Of a stretch of 64,000 nt of DNA, positions 24,084 through 33,898 are shown one piece after another (position 1 is the stretch's first letter; each line of letters starts with the position of its first letter). Source of the stretch: JAWQFO01 sp033436665 (lineage in GTDB: Bacteria > Pseudomonadota > Alphaproteobacteria > Rhodobacterales > Rhodobacteraceae); assembly GCF_033436665.1 (NCBI RefSeq), contig NZ_JAWQFO010000005.1:124001-188000 (forward strand). Reading direction: 5' to 3'. The notes under the pieces were generated by a model that saw only the letters and a program-made list of their open reading frames with translations, did not search any database and was not told the origin of the DNA. The position numbers and the translations under genes were made by a program.

Positions 24084-25265
24084 ATGACCCGCACCCTGTC
24101 CCGCCGCGCCTTCATCGCCCGCACCGGCCTGATCGGCTGTTCGCTTGCCGCCAGCCCGCTGCTGACCCCGGTGAGCGTCGCCGCCGCGCCGTGGGACGCG
24201 CGGCTCGTGGTCATCATCCTGCGCGGTGCGATGGACGGGCTCGACGTCTTGCAGCCCCAGGGAGATTCGCGGTTTCGCAAGCTGCGCCCGACGCTCGGCG
24301 CAGATTCGCGCGCGCGCGCCACCGACCTCGACGGGTTCTATGCGCTGCACCCTGCTCTCGAGCCGCTTCTGCCGCTCTGGCAGGCGGGCGAGCTTAGCTT
24401 CGTCAACGCCGTCTCGACGCCCTATCGCGACAAGCGCAGCCATTTCGACGGGCAGGACATTCTCGAGGCGGGCACCGCCGAGTTGGCCGGCGGCGTTCGC
24501 GACGGCTGGCTCAACCGCATGCTGCAGGTGGTGCCCGGGGTCGAGGCGGAGACCGCCTATGCGGTGGGCCAGAATGACATGCGCCTGCTCAAGGGGGCGG
24601 CGCCGGTGTCGAACTGGACACCCGAGTCCGAGCTGCAACTGAGCCCGCAGGCGATGCGGCTGATGAGCCTCGTCACCGAATCGGACCCGGTGATGCACGC
24701 CGCCCTCGCGCAGGCCGATGCGCTGTCGCAGACCGCCGGAATGCCCAAGGGCGGCGATCGCACCAAGGGCGCGCACCGCCGCGTCGCCGAGTTCGTCGGG
24801 CACCGCCTGCGCGGCGATGGCCGTGTCGCGGCCTTCTCGCTCAACGGCTGGGACACGCACAACAAGCAGGAGCGGTCGATCAACGCGGCCCTCGGGCGGC
24901 TATCGGACGCCGTGCTGACCCTGCGTGACACCCTCGGCCCCCCGGTCTGGGGCAAGACGGCGGTTCTCGCCATGACCGAATTCGGGCGCACGGTGCGCGA
25001 AAACGGATCGGGCGGGACCGATCACGGCACCGGCGGGTTGATGGTGATGGCGGGCGGCGCGATCCGGGGCGGACGTGTCTACGGCCAATGGCCGGGGCTT
25101 GCCGAGGCGGATCTCTACCAGCGCCGCGACCTGATGCCGACCTCGGACGTGCGCGCGCACGCGGCCTGGGTGATGCGCGGGGTGACGGGGCTTGATCGCG
25201 CGACGCTCGAGAGGGCGGTGTTCCCGGGGGTCGAGATGGGCATCAATGTCGGCCTGCTGCGCTGA
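24084..25265 (+). CDS. DUF1501 family protein with Tat signal
   Basis: A 393-residue DUF1501 protein with an alkaline-phosphatase/sulfatase-like fold in the wider family. It starts MTRTLSRRAFIARTGLIGCS, a twin-arginine export signal with cleavage near AAA-PW (residue 36). VVIILRGAMDGLDVLQP, SHFDGQDILEAGT and the C-terminal MTEFGRTVRENGSGGTDHGT are family motifs; the last may bind metal. GAGGAG before the ATG supports the start. It forms a pair with the DUF1800 gene upstream. Confidence 0.9.
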   Translation: MTRTLSRRAFIARTGLIGCSLAASPLLTPVSVAAAPWDARLVVIILRGAMDGLDVLQPQGDSRFRKLRPTLGADSRARATDLDGFYALHPALEPLLPLWQAGELSFVNAVSTPYRDKRSHFDGQDILEAGTAELAGGVRDGWLNRMLQVVPGVEAETAYAVGQNDMRLLKGAAPVSNWTPESELQLSPQAMRLMSLVTESDPVMHAALAQADALSQTAGMPKGGDRTKGAHRRVAEFVGHRLRGDGRVAAFSLNGWDTHNKQERSINAALGRLSDAVLTLRDTLGPPVWGKTAVLAMTEFGRTVRENGSGGTDHGTGGLMVMAGGAIRGGRVYGQWPGLAEADLYQRRDLMPTSDVRAHAAWVMRGVTGLDRATLERAVFPGVEMGINVGLLR

Positions 25266-25317
25266 CCCTTGCGCGCGGTCTCTTGGCGCGGCGGATTGCG
25301 CACCGTAGTCTCGCGCC

Positions 25318-26043
25318 ATGACACGACCCGCATCTTCCGCACCGCCGCTCGGCACGCCCGTTGCCGACTGGACACCGCCGCCCGCGCCGGAAGGTGTGAT
25401 CCTTGCAGGACAGTTCGCCCGGCTCGAGCCGCTCGACGCAAAGCGGCATTCGCCCGACCTCTTCCGCGCCTTCGACGGCCACGACCGGGTCTGGGATTAC
25501 CTGCCATACGGCCCGTTCATGACCGAAGCGGATTATGCCGGTTGGGTGCGCGAGATCACGGGCAATCCGGCCTTGCGTTTCTACTGCATCCGGAACCTCG
25601 AGACCGGCCTGCCGGAAGGCGTCGCGAGCTACCTGCGCATCGACCCGCCCGCAGGGTCGATCGAGGTCGGCCACATCAACCTGAGCCCGGCGCTGCAGCG
25701 CACCCGGGCGGCCACCGAGGCGATGCTGTTGATGATGCGCTGGGCCTTCGATGCGGGCTACCGACGCTATGAATGGAAGTGCAACGCGCTCAACGCCGCG
25801 TCGCGCAGGGCCGCGCAGCGTCTGGGGTTCAGCTACGAGGGCGTGTTCCGCAACCACATGGTCGTCAAGGCGCGCAACCGCGACACGGCCTGGTTCGCGA
25901 TCACCTGCGAGGACTGGCCGGCTCTCCGACAGGCTTTCGAGACCTGGCTGGCGCCGGAGAACTTCGATGGCGATGGACGTCAGCGCGTCAGCCTAGCCAC
26001 GCTCACCGCGCCCCTGCGCGTGTCGAGCGATCCGACGCTCTGA
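25318..26043 (+). CDS. GNAT-family N-acetyltransferase (RimJ/RimL type)
   Basis: A 241-residue protein. The acetyltransferase domain spans about residues 30-205 with LEPLDAKRHSPDLFRAFDGH, VGHINLSPALQRTRAATEAM (acetyl-CoA loop region) and NAASRRAAQRLGFSYEGVFR, a sequence typical of RimJ/RimL enzymes. The acceptor is unknown. It lies 52 bases after the DUF1501 gene and converges on the receiver-domain gene. Confidence 0.9.
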   Translation: MTRPASSAPPLGTPVADWTPPPAPEGVILAGQFARLEPLDAKRHSPDLFRAFDGHDRVWDYLPYGPFMTEADYAGWVREITGNPALRFYCIRNLETGLPEGVASYLRIDPPAGSIEVGHINLSPALQRTRAATEAMLLMMRWAFDAGYRRYEWKCNALNAASRRAAQRLGFSYEGVFRNHMVVKARNRDTAWFAITCEDWPALRQAFETWLAPENFDGDGRQRVSLATLTAPLRVSSDPTL

Positions 26044-26056
26044 TCGCGCGCCCGGT

Positions 26057-26779
26057 TCAGATCGCCATTTTCTGGGTCAGCCGCTGCTGGATCAGCCCGG
26101 CCAGAGCCGCCTGTTCCGGGATGCCGCGTTCGCCTTTCGCACGCTTGTCCGCGAGCGCGCGCGCAGCGGTCTCGAGGCTCGGGTCGCGAGCGGACCGGGC
26201 GAGGCCGCTCAGGAACTGCGCGACATAGTCCAGAGCACCGTCGTCGGGAGGATCTTCGAGCACGTCGGCGACATGCGCCATATCGTCGTGAAACGCCATC
26301 CGGTCGGGCAGGATGATCTCGTCGTCGACCGGTCGCGGGCCGGTGGGCTGACGCTCGGCCGGCAGCCTTTCCAGCAGCGCCTGCTGGAATGCGACCAGCG
26401 ACTGAATCGGCTTGGGCAGGAAGCCGTCCGCGCCGGCCTCCATCGCCACGGCCTCGGCGTCCGGATCGCCGGAGGTTCCGAGGATGACCGCGACACGAGG
26501 CTCGGATCGGCCGAGTTCGCGGATCAGGTCTGCGCCATCGCCGTCCGGCAGGCCGAGATCGACGATGACCACCGAAGGACGGTAGACTTGCAGATGCCGC
26601 CGGGCCGACCGGATGCAATCCGCACGCCGGATGCGCGCCCCGCTGCGCAGGCACAGCAGCCGGATCGCCTCACAGGCGTAACGGCTGTCTTCGACCGCGA
26701 GGACGGTCAGCCCCAGCAGCGGACGGTTCGCGGTGGGCGCGGGTAGCGTGGCTATCGTGAACGGGTCGGTCTTGTCCAT
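26057..26779 (-). CDS. Orphan response-regulator-like protein
   Basis: A 240-residue protein. A receiver domain covers about residues 22-140: LTVLAVEDSRYACEAIRLLC, the phospho-acceptor Asp in VVIVDLGLPDGDG (near residue 73), a Thr in GTSGDP, and Lys in LPKPIQ. The remaining ~100 residues are helical without a DNA-binding motif I recognise, so the output is unknown. AGGAGGGGACG precedes ATG 26779. No histidine kinase is adjacent. Confidence 0.8.
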   Translation of the reverse strand: MDKTDPFTIATLPAPTANRPLLGLTVLAVEDSRYACEAIRLLCLRSGARIRRADCIRSARRHLQVYRPSVVIVDLGLPDGDGADLIRELGRSEPRVAVILGTSGDPDAEAVAMEAGADGFLPKPIQSLVAFQQALLERLPAERQPTGPRPVDDEIILPDRMAFHDDMAHVADVLEDPPDDGALDYVAQFLSGLARSARDPSLETAARALADKRAKGERGIPEQAALAGLIQQRLTQKMAI

Positions 26780-26947
26780 CGTCCCCTCCTGGGTGACTCG
26801 CAACTGCCGGGCAGGATGGACCTGCGAAGGCTAATAGCCCGTTAATCGGCGCGCGGAGGGGTCCAGGGCGCCTGCGGCGGTGCGTCGCTTGCACCGCTCC
26901 TAGCGCGCGCATAAACCCAAGGCAGGATCAAACCACGGAGTTGCGCC

Positions 26948-27352
<405 letters not shown>

Positions 27353-27362
27353 GGCGCGCGCC

Positions 27363-27659
27363 ATGGGTATCGTCTCGGGCCTCGTTCTTTACGCCGTGAT
27401 CTGGTTCATGACCTTTCTCGTCGCTCTGCCGATCCGCGTGAAGACGCAAGGCGACGTCGGAAAGATCGTGCCCGGCACCCATGCCGGGGCGCCGGAAGTT
27501 CACAACCTGAAGAAAAAGGCCTGGATCACCACTGGCGTCGCGGCAGTGATCTGGGCGATCTGCGCGGCCGTCATCCTATCGGGCACGATTACCGTGCGCG
27601 ATCTCGACTGGTGGGACCGGATGACGCCTGTTCCGTCAGCAGATGGAACAGGTGGGTGA
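27363..27659 (+). CDS. DUF1467 family small membrane protein
   Basis: A 98-residue protein with two helices (about residues 4-22 and 54-74) and the conserved loop LPIRVKTQGDVGKIVPGTHA. The family function is unknown. It follows mce closely. Its last 71 bases overlap, on the opposite strand, the 3' end of the EI24 gene. Confidence 0.85.
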   Translation: MGIVSGLVLYAVIWFMTFLVALPIRVKTQGDVGKIVPGTHAGAPEVHNLKKKAWITTGVAAVIWAICAAVILSGTITVRDLDWWDRMTPVPSADGTGG

Positions 27660-28314
27660 AGGTCGCGGCCCCGATGATCGGCACGACGAGGTTCAGGAGC
27701 GGGATCGACAGCGGCATCGCCATCAGCACACCCGCCGCCCAGATCGTCACGAGATAGCGACGCCGCAGAACCTTGGCCTCCGCGCGTCCGACTCGGCGGA
27801 TCGCGGCGAGGGTGAAATATTCCCGTCCCAGAAGGAAACCGTTGAGGCCCCAGAAGATCAGCGGAGCGAACGGCGCGAAGATCAGATAGAGCACGAGGGC
27901 GAAGAGGTTGGCCGCGATCAGAACACCGAGAAAGTTCACCGTGTCGCGCACCGCGTCGCCGAACGGCACGTCATTTGCCGGCGGCAGCGCGGGATAGTGC
28001 TTTTCCTCGACGGCATCAGCGACCGTGTCTAGGAACATCGAGGTGATGGCCGAGGCGACGGGCACCATCAGAAAGACCGACAGCACCATCATCAGCAGCA
28101 CCGAACCCCAGCTGACGACGTTGTCGACCCACTGCACCTCGCCGAAGTAGGGCAGCCAGACGTCGTTGCCGACAAGATAGCCGAACAGCCATGCGAACCC
28201 TGCCGTGGCGGCGATGAGCAGAAGCAGGGTCAGGCCGACGCCGGTCAGCAGTACACGGCGGAAGCGCGGATCGCCAATCTGTCCGAGCGCGGTGAGGATT
28301 GCCTTTGCGATCAT
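27589..28314 (-). CDS. EI24 (CysZ-like) family membrane protein
   Basis: A 241-residue integral membrane protein of the EI24 family, related to CysZ sulfate permease; the substrate is not evident. Four or more hydrophobic helices are at about 25-50, 68-95, 128-160 and 185-215, and the FLLGREYFTLAAIRRVGRAE motif matches the family. Its ATG overlaps the nitroreductase stop by four bases (ATGA), so the genes are coupled. The 3' end overlaps the convergent DUF1467 gene by 71 bases. Confidence 0.88.
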   Translation of the reverse strand: MIAKAILTALGQIGDPRFRRVLLTGVGLTLLLLIAATAGFAWLFGYLVGNDVWLPYFGEVQWVDNVVSWGSVLLMMVLSVFLMVPVASAITSMFLDTVADAVEEKHYPALPPANDVPFGDAVRDTVNFLGVLIAANLFALVLYLIFAPFAPLIFWGLNGFLLGREYFTLAAIRRVGRAEAKVLRRRYLVTIWAAGVLMAMPLSIPLLNLVVPIIGAATFTHLFHLLTEQASSGPTSRDRAR

Positions 28315-28904
28315 GCCTCGACCCAGGTGGTGATCGCGGCGATGTCCGGGCGCGGCCGGTCGGGCGGGACGCTGCCCGCGGTCGCGATATGCACGAAGCC
28401 CGCGACGCGCTCATGGTCTTCGAGCCCCAGCGCCTCGCGCATCCACTCGCGGTCATGGCTCGGCCAGCCCGACAGCCAGTTCGCGCCCCAGCCGGCGGCC
28501 AGTGCGGCGTTCAGCAGCGACAGGCAGACCGCACCGGCCGAATAGGTCTGCTCTAGCGCCGGCACCTTCTCGGAGGGCTTTTGCACCTCGATCACCGCGA
28601 CGGCGAGATGGCCCTGGTCGAACTGGCTCCGGCCCTTGCCGATCTGTTCGGCGTCCAACCCTAGGGCCTTGCCGCGCGCTTCGGCCATGTCGGCCAGGCG
28701 GCCCATCGCGGCCTTGCGGATGACCACAAAGCGCCAGGGTTCAAGCTTGCCGTGGTCCGGGCAGCGCGCCGCGGCGGTCAGCAGACGCCGCAACTCGGCG
28801 TCGTCCGGCACCGGCGCCACCAGCGTTTTGGCGGGCCGGGATCGGCGGGTCAGAAGGAAATCGAGGGCGGCGGGGGTCGGGGTCTGGTCGGTCATGCGTG
28901 ACAT
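28311..28904 (-). CDS. Nitroreductase family protein
   Basis: About 197 residues of an FMN-dependent nitroreductase of the YdjA/small-nitroreductase type. RRSRPAKTLVAPVPDDAELR and AARCPDHGKLEPWRFVVIRK form the flavin site, and the AAGWGANWLSGWP block is typical. ATG 28904 or 28895 may be the start; neither has a good ribosome site. It lies between the deacetylase gene (53 bases upstream) and the EI24 gene (overlapping). The substrate is unknown. Confidence 0.88.
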   Translation of the reverse strand: MSRMTDQTPTPAALDFLLTRRSRPAKTLVAPVPDDAELRRLLTAAARCPDHGKLEPWRFVVIRKAAMGRLADMAEARGKALGLDAEQIGKGRSQFDQGHLAVAVIEVQKPSEKVPALEQTYSAGAVCLSLLNAALAAGWGANWLSGWPSHDREWMREALGLEDHERVAGFVHIATAGSVPPDRPRPDIAAITTWVEA

Positions 28905-28957
28905 GTCAGCCGCGCGGCATGGATTTTCAAGCGCGAATCGTCCGTGCCCGTCCGCCC

Positions 28958-30064
28958 TCACGCATCGAGCAGGGCTGCAAGCGCGTCGATCTCGGCTGCC
29001 ACGAACGCGTCGAAGCGCGGTCCCGGCTGGCGCTGGGCCAGCGTCTCGCCCAACGGATCGGCCACGGTGGTCTTCGAGCCCGACAGCGCCTCGATGGTGG
29101 CATGGCCGCAGAACGGCACGTAGACCTCGGAATAGCCGCCCTCGTGCACGAGCACGAGCCTGCCGTCGCAGAGCGTCTGCGACGCCTCTTTCGCGCGCAG
29201 GGTCATCTGCCGGAAGGTGTCGGCCGTGGCGAGCATGCGACCCAGCGGATCGACCGCGGAGGCATCGAAGCCGCAGGCGACGATGATCACGTCGGGGCGA
29301 AACGCGTGCACCTGCGGAAGCACGATCCGGTCGAAGGCCTCCAGATAGGCGGCATGTCCGCTGCCGGCGGGGAGCGGGACGTTGACGTTGAAGCCCCTGC
29401 CGGATCCGGTGCCGCGGTCTTCGGCATCGCCGGTGTCGAGCGGGTAGTTGCGCGGCTGGTGCAGCGAAATCGTGAGTACGTCGTCGCGGTCATAGTAGAT
29501 CGCCTCGGTGCCGTTGCCGTGGTGCACGTCCCAGTCGATCACCGCGACGCGCCTCGCCTGCCCGCGTGCGCGGGCCGCCTCGATGGCGATAGCGATGTTG
29601 TTAAGCAGGCAGAACCCGTTCGGGAAGTCCGGCAGGCAATGGTGCCCGGGCGGGCGCGACAGGGCGTAGGCGTTCTCGAGTTCGCCGTCGAGGACCGCCG
29701 CAAGCGCAGCGCAGGCGAGTCCGGCGGACAGCGCCGCGATCTCGTAGCCCCCGGCGGCAAAGGGCGTGCGGCGCCCGAGTTCGCCGCCGCCGGCATCCGA
29801 CATTTCCTTGAACGTGTCGAGGTAGTTTGCGGGATGAACGCGCAGCAGGGCCGCGCGGCTGGCCGGGTCCGCCGAGCGCTGGTCGAGGTCGCGGATCAGC
29901 CCGGTCACTTCGAGCAGGTTCTTCAGGCGCCGCTTGGTCTCGGGGTTTTCCGGCAGCCCGCCGGCCGCGAGAGGCTGCACCGCGCCACCGACGGGCAGGG
30001 TAAAGGCGTAGTTGCCGCCCGCGTGCCAGAAACAGCGCTCGTCGCTGAAAAAGCCAGTTGCCAT
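28958..30064 (-). CDS. Histone-deacetylase-family amidohydrolase
   Basis: A 368-residue class II-type zinc deacetylase, as found in bacterial acetylpolyamine amidohydrolases. Catalytic and zinc motifs are SRPPGHHCLPDFPNGFCLLN near 138, AVIDWDVHHGNGTEAIYYD near 178 and CGFDASAVDPLGRM near 262, with VLVHEGGYSE near 300. Likely substrates are acetylated polyamines or lysines. It heads the minus-strand run deacetylase-nitroreductase-EI24. Confidence 0.92.
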   Translation of the reverse strand: MATGFFSDERCFWHAGGNYAFTLPVGGAVQPLAAGGLPENPETKRRLKNLLEVTGLIRDLDQRSADPASRAALLRVHPANYLDTFKEMSDAGGGELGRRTPFAAGGYEIAALSAGLACAALAAVLDGELENAYALSRPPGHHCLPDFPNGFCLLNNIAIAIEAARARGQARRVAVIDWDVHHGNGTEAIYYDRDDVLTISLHQPRNYPLDTGDAEDRGTGSGRGFNVNVPLPAGSGHAAYLEAFDRIVLPQVHAFRPDVIIVACGFDASAVDPLGRMLATADTFRQMTLRAKEASQTLCDGRLVLVHEGGYSEVYVPFCGHATIEALSGSKTTVADPLGETLAQRQPGPRFDAFVAAEIDALAALLDA

Positions 30065-30300
30065 GGTCCGTACCCGTGTTTCGTCCTTTGCCCGGCACGG
30101 TGGCGCAGAGGCTCGCGATTGTCCACGCGCGCGCCGAAGCAAGCGATGGGTCCACGTTCTTCGCGCGCACGTTCCGCAGCGTTTGCGCCGCGGAATTCAT
30201 CAGTTTTCAACCAATTCGAGCAAAATTTCGCCGTATTGACCGGGAAAGATAGCCGTGGTCCGGCGCCGTGCTAGATCAGGATTGTTAAGAGTTGCGACTG

Positions 30301-30960
30301 ATGATGAGCGAGAAATTGGACATGGGTTCGCGCAACCAGTTACGTGATGTCGGCGCGCTTTTCGACCGGTGGTGGATCGCCTTCGCGGCGCTTCTCGTAG
30401 CGTGCATCCTGATCGCCGTGGCTCGGTTCGAAGCCCTGTCGGGCGTAATGATCGTGCTGTCCGGGATCGCCGGGGCCGTTGCAGGCATCGGTCTGCAGGC
30501 ACCGCATGTCGAGCGAAACCCATTCTGGGTCCGACGGCGGATTTTCGGGTTGCCGCGCGGGTCGTCGATCCATGTGACCGGAATTGCGGCCATGCTCGGG
30601 GCACTGGGCCTTTTCGTCGCGGGCCTGTCCGAAGCGGCGGCGGGTCCATGGACCGTGATGTGTTTCCTCGCCGGAGCGAACGGGCTTTTCTATTTCGGGA
30701 TCGGCTACTGGATCAGCGGCAAGATCGCGCTGGGCCGGGCGCGGGACCGCCTTCGTCGGGCCGACACGCTGCAACAGCACGTTTGGCGCGAAGCCTACGA
30801 AGCCGACGGTCCGGCCTTTTCCCGGCCAGATTCGCGTCCCGTCACACGGCGGGTCGACCCGGTTCCGGATGCCGAGACCGACCGCGACGCGCGGTCCAAA
30901 CCGCCGAACGGGTCGAGCCCGCACACGGCCAAGCGTTTGGGGCGAAGCCGCGCTGCCTGA
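30301..30960 (+). CDS. Four-helix membrane protein of unknown function
   Basis: About 219 residues. Hydrophobic helices lie near residues 24-42, 45-62, 90-108 and 115-133, followed by a long polar, Arg- and Pro-rich C-terminal tail (about residues 140-219). I recognise no family. Two adjacent ATGs (30301 and 30304) are possible starts, with AAGAG upstream. It converges with trpS six bases away. Confidence 0.7.
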   Translation: MMSEKLDMGSRNQLRDVGALFDRWWIAFAALLVACILIAVARFEALSGVMIVLSGIAGAVAGIGLQAPHVERNPFWVRRRIFGLPRGSSIHVTGIAAMLGALGLFVAGLSEAAAGPWTVMCFLAGANGLFYFGIGYWISGKIALGRARDRLRRADTLQQHVWREAYEADGPAFSRPDSRPVTRRVDPVPDAETDRDARSKPPNGSSPHTAKRLGRSRAA

Positions 30961-30966
30961 TCCGGC

Positions 30967-31983
30967 TCAGCGCACCATCCCGACGATTTCATAGGCTTGC
31001 TCCAAGATCGGCACCGTGATCTCGCGCGCCTGCGCGGCGCCGCGGGCGAGGATCCGGTCGATCTCCTCCGGCTCCTGCATCAGCCGGGCCATCTCGGTCG
31101 AGATCGGGGAGAGTTTCGCCACCGCGAGATCCGCAAGCATCGGCTTGAATTCTCCGAACTGCCGGCCGCCAACGTCGCGCAGCGCCTCTTCGACGCTCTG
31201 GTCGTTCAGCGCGGCGTAGATATTCACGAGGTTTCGCGCCTCGGGCCGCCCGTCGAGACCGGCGGCCTCGGACGGCAGCGCGTCGGGGTCCGTCTTGGCC
31301 TTGCGGATCTTCTTCGCGATCGTGTCGGCGTCGTCGGTCATGTTGATCCGGCTGGCGTCGGAGGGGTCGGACTTCGACATCTTCTTGGAGCCATCGCGCA
31401 GCGACATGACGCGTGTCGCCGCACCCTCGATCACCGGTTCGGTCACGGGAAAGAAGTCCACCTTGTAGTCATGATTGAACTTCATCGCGATGTCGCGGGT
31501 CAATTCCAGATGCTGTTTCTGGTCCTCGCCGACGGGTACGTGCGTGGCGTGATAAATCAGGATGTCGGCGGCCATAAGGGCAGGATAGGCGAAAAGCCCC
31601 AGCGAGGCAGCCTCGGCGTTCTTGCCGGCCTTGTCCTTCCACTGGGTCATCCGGCCCATCCAGCCCATACGCGCCACGCAGTTGAAGATCCACGCGAGCT
31701 GGGCGTGTTCCGGGACCTGGCTCTGGTTGATCAGGATCGACTTCTCGGGGTCGATGCCTGAGGCGAGAAAGCCCGCGGCCAGCTCGCGGGTGTTGCGGCG
31801 CAGGTCGGCAGGGTCCTGCCAGACCGTGATCGCGTGCATGTCGACCATGCAATAGACGGTCTGGTAGTCTTCGTCCTGCATCTGCACGAAACGCCGAAGC
31901 GCGCCGAGATAGTTGCCCAAGGTCAGCCCGCCGGATGGCTGGATGCCAGAAAAGACACGCGGCGTGAAGGCGGGGGTGGTCAT
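30967..31983 (-). CDS. trpS: Tryptophan-tRNA ligase
   Basis: TrpS, 338 residues, a class I synthetase. The HIGH-equivalent lies in FSGIQPSGGLTLGNYLGALR near the N-terminus and KMSKS in GSKKMSKSDPSD near residue 202. The AYPALMAADILIYHATHVPV block is also typical. ATG 31983 is preceded by AGGAGCCAGACC. murJ lies upstream on the same strand, separated by a 172-base gap that contains the intergenic repeat. Confidence 0.97.
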   Translation of the reverse strand: MTTPAFTPRVFSGIQPSGGLTLGNYLGALRRFVQMQDEDYQTVYCMVDMHAITVWQDPADLRRNTRELAAGFLASGIDPEKSILINQSQVPEHAQLAWIFNCVARMGWMGRMTQWKDKAGKNAEAASLGLFAYPALMAADILIYHATHVPVGEDQKQHLELTRDIAMKFNHDYKVDFFPVTEPVIEGAATRVMSLRDGSKKMSKSDPSDASRINMTDDADTIAKKIRKAKTDPDALPSEAAGLDGRPEARNLVNIYAALNDQSVEEALRDVGGRQFGEFKPMLADLAVAKLSPISTEMARLMQEPEEIDRILARGAAQAREITVPILEQAYEIVGMVR

Positions 31984-32087
31984 GGTCTGGCTCCTGCTCG
32001 GGGCTTGGAAGGCGGGTCCGGCCCGAAGTATCCAAGCGTCGGGGTATCGTCAAGAAACCCTGCCCGCGCCCGGTTCGGTCGCGGATC

Positions 32088-32147
32088 GGGGGCTCTGCCC
32101 CCGGCGCGCGGCGCGCGCCTCCCCCGGGATACTTCCGAACCAGAGAG
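32088..32147 (+). repeat. Intergenic palindromic repeat, copy 2
   Basis: GGGGGCTCTGCCCCC (32088-32102), then a GC palindrome, then CCTCCCCCGGGATACTTCC-GAACCAGAG. It lies between murJ and trpS, antisense to both, and ends nine bases before the murJ stop. It matches copies at 8320 and 54233. Confidence 0.85.
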
Positions 32148-32155
32148 ACGAGAGG

Positions 32156-33751
32156 TCAGGCGCCCCGGCGAAGGGCGCTGCGGAACTCGGCGAGGCGGAA
32201 GGCGCCGATCAGCTGGCCGGCGCCGAAATAGGTGACGATGCCGATCACGATCAACAGGGCGAGGGCAAGGACGCGCCACCAGGCGATGCCGAGCGCCGGC
32301 CCGAGCGCCAGGTTGCCGAGCCAGAGTGCTGCGCCCATGATCGCGGAGGCTGCGACGATGCGCCAGATCCTGCGGTGAAAGCGTGCGTCGAAGCGCGCGA
32401 CATCGCCGTAGCGCCGGGCTCCGACGGCGAGAAGAGCGACCATCGCCCAGCCGGCCAGCGTCGTGGCGAGCGCCGGGGCGATCCAGCCCAGCACGGGGGC
32501 GAGGCCGATGGCGATGGCGGCGTTCACCACCATCGCCACAAGCGCGTAGTGGAACGGGCGGCGAGTGTCCTCGCGGGCGAAGAAGACCGGCTGCAGGATC
32601 TTCTGGATCACGAAGGCGGGCAGGCCGAGCCCGTAGACCGCGACCGCCATGGCGATGGCGGCGGCATCGTCGGCCCCGGTGGCACCGCGCTCGTAGAGCA
32701 CCGAGGCGAGCGGAAAGGGAATGACAACGAGCGCCACGGCCGACGGGATCGTCAGGGCGAGCGAGACCTCGGCGGCGCGGCTGAGCGCGTTGCGCGCACC
32801 GGTGTCGTCGCGCGCCTTGAGGCGGCGCGAGAGATCCGGCAGCAGCACGACACCGACGGCGATGCCGACCACGCCCAGCGGCAACTGGTAGAGCCGGTCG
32901 GCGTAGGCGAGCCAGGCCACGGCGCCGTCGAAAAAGCTCGCCACCTGGCGACCGACCAGCAGGTTGACCTGCACGACACCACCGGCGAGGGCCGCTGGGG
33001 CGGCGATGATCGCAAGGCGCTTGAGGTCCGGCGTGAGGCGCGGGCGCTTGCGCAGCCGCATGCGGAAGCCCGCGCGCGACGCGGCCCACCAGACCAGCGC
33101 CAGCTGAGCGGCGCCGGCGAGTGGCACAGAAAGCGCCAGCGTGTCGCCAACGCGCAGGCCGAGGGCGGCGTCGACGCCGAGGCCGAGCGCGTCGGACAAC
33201 GGGCGTCCGAAGGCGGCGCTGAGCAGCATGGCGAGAACGAAGATCACGTTGAGCACGACCGGGGCGGCGGCGGCGGCCATGAAGCGCCCGGTGGCGTTCA
33301 GCACGCCCGAGAGCAGGGCCGCAAGCGAGATGAAGAGGATGTAGGGAAAGGCAATGCGGCCGTATTCGACAGCGAGATCGAAGCGTTCGTCGCCTGCGAA
33401 CCCCGAGGCCATGACTATCACCAGAAGCGGCATGGCGAGGATCCCGAGCACGGTGAAGACGGTCAGGATGAAGGTCATGCCGACAAAGGCGTCCTGCGCG
33501 AACTCCTCGGCGCCCTCGCCGGCCTCGATCCGCTTGGAGAACATCGGCACGAAGGCCATGTTGAAGGCGCCTTCGGCGAAGAAGCGGCGGAACATGTTGG
33601 GCAGGGCAAAGGCGACGAGGAACGCCTGGGCGACGACCCCGGAGCCGAGGTAGCCCGCGATCATCACGTCGCGCACGAAGCCGAGGACGCGGCTGAGCAG
33701 GGTCCAGATGCCGACCGTGAAGAAGCCGGCCATGAGGCGGATGGGTTGCAA
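32156..33751 (-). CDS. murJ: Lipid II flippase MurJ
   Basis: MurJ, 531 residues, a MATE-like protein that flips lipid II across the inner membrane for peptidoglycan synthesis. About 14 helices are visible. The start region GIWTLLSRVLGFVRDVMIA, FFAEGAFNMAFVPMFSKR and QPVFFAREDTRRPFHYA are diagnostic. I chose TTG at 33751 (LQPIRLMAGFF), with AAAGGG upstream; the next ATG (33733) lacks a ribosome site and would cut six residues. It precedes trpS. Confidence 0.94.
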   Translation of the reverse strand: MQPIRLMAGFFTVGIWTLLSRVLGFVRDVMIAGYLGSGVVAQAFLVAFALPNMFRRFFAEGAFNMAFVPMFSKRIEAGEGAEEFAQDAFVGMTFILTVFTVLGILAMPLLVIVMASGFAGDERFDLAVEYGRIAFPYILFISLAALLSGVLNATGRFMAAAAAPVVLNVIFVLAMLLSAAFGRPLSDALGLGVDAALGLRVGDTLALSVPLAGAAQLALVWWAASRAGFRMRLRKRPRLTPDLKRLAIIAAPAALAGGVVQVNLLVGRQVASFFDGAVAWLAYADRLYQLPLGVVGIAVGVVLLPDLSRRLKARDDTGARNALSRAAEVSLALTIPSAVALVVIPFPLASVLYERGATGADDAAAIAMAVAVYGLGLPAFVIQKILQPVFFAREDTRRPFHYALVAMVVNAAIAIGLAPVLGWIAPALATTLAGWAMVALLAVGARRYGDVARFDARFHRRIWRIVAASAIMGAALWLGNLALGPALGIAWWRVLALALLIVIGIVTYFGAGQLIGAFRLAEFRSALRRGA

Positions 33752-33898
33752 GGCAGGCCCTTTCGCTGCGCGTTCCGCGAGCGTTAGCGGAGCCTCGCGC
33801 AAGGTGCAAGAATCCTCGTGCGCCTTCGGTCATCCGTCGCGGATTTGACGGGCGGGGCGCGATCGGGCAGGAAAGGAGCGCGAGCGGGAGGGTGCAGA

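Noticed and set aside
30065..30300. Possible promoter TTGACC near 30236 for the four-helix membrane gene
   Set aside because: No -10 box lies at an acceptable distance.
31913..33787. Plus-strand 624-codon frame opposite murJ
   Set aside because: It is a shadow of murJ, Gln, Glu, Gly and Arg-rich, with no recognisable domain.
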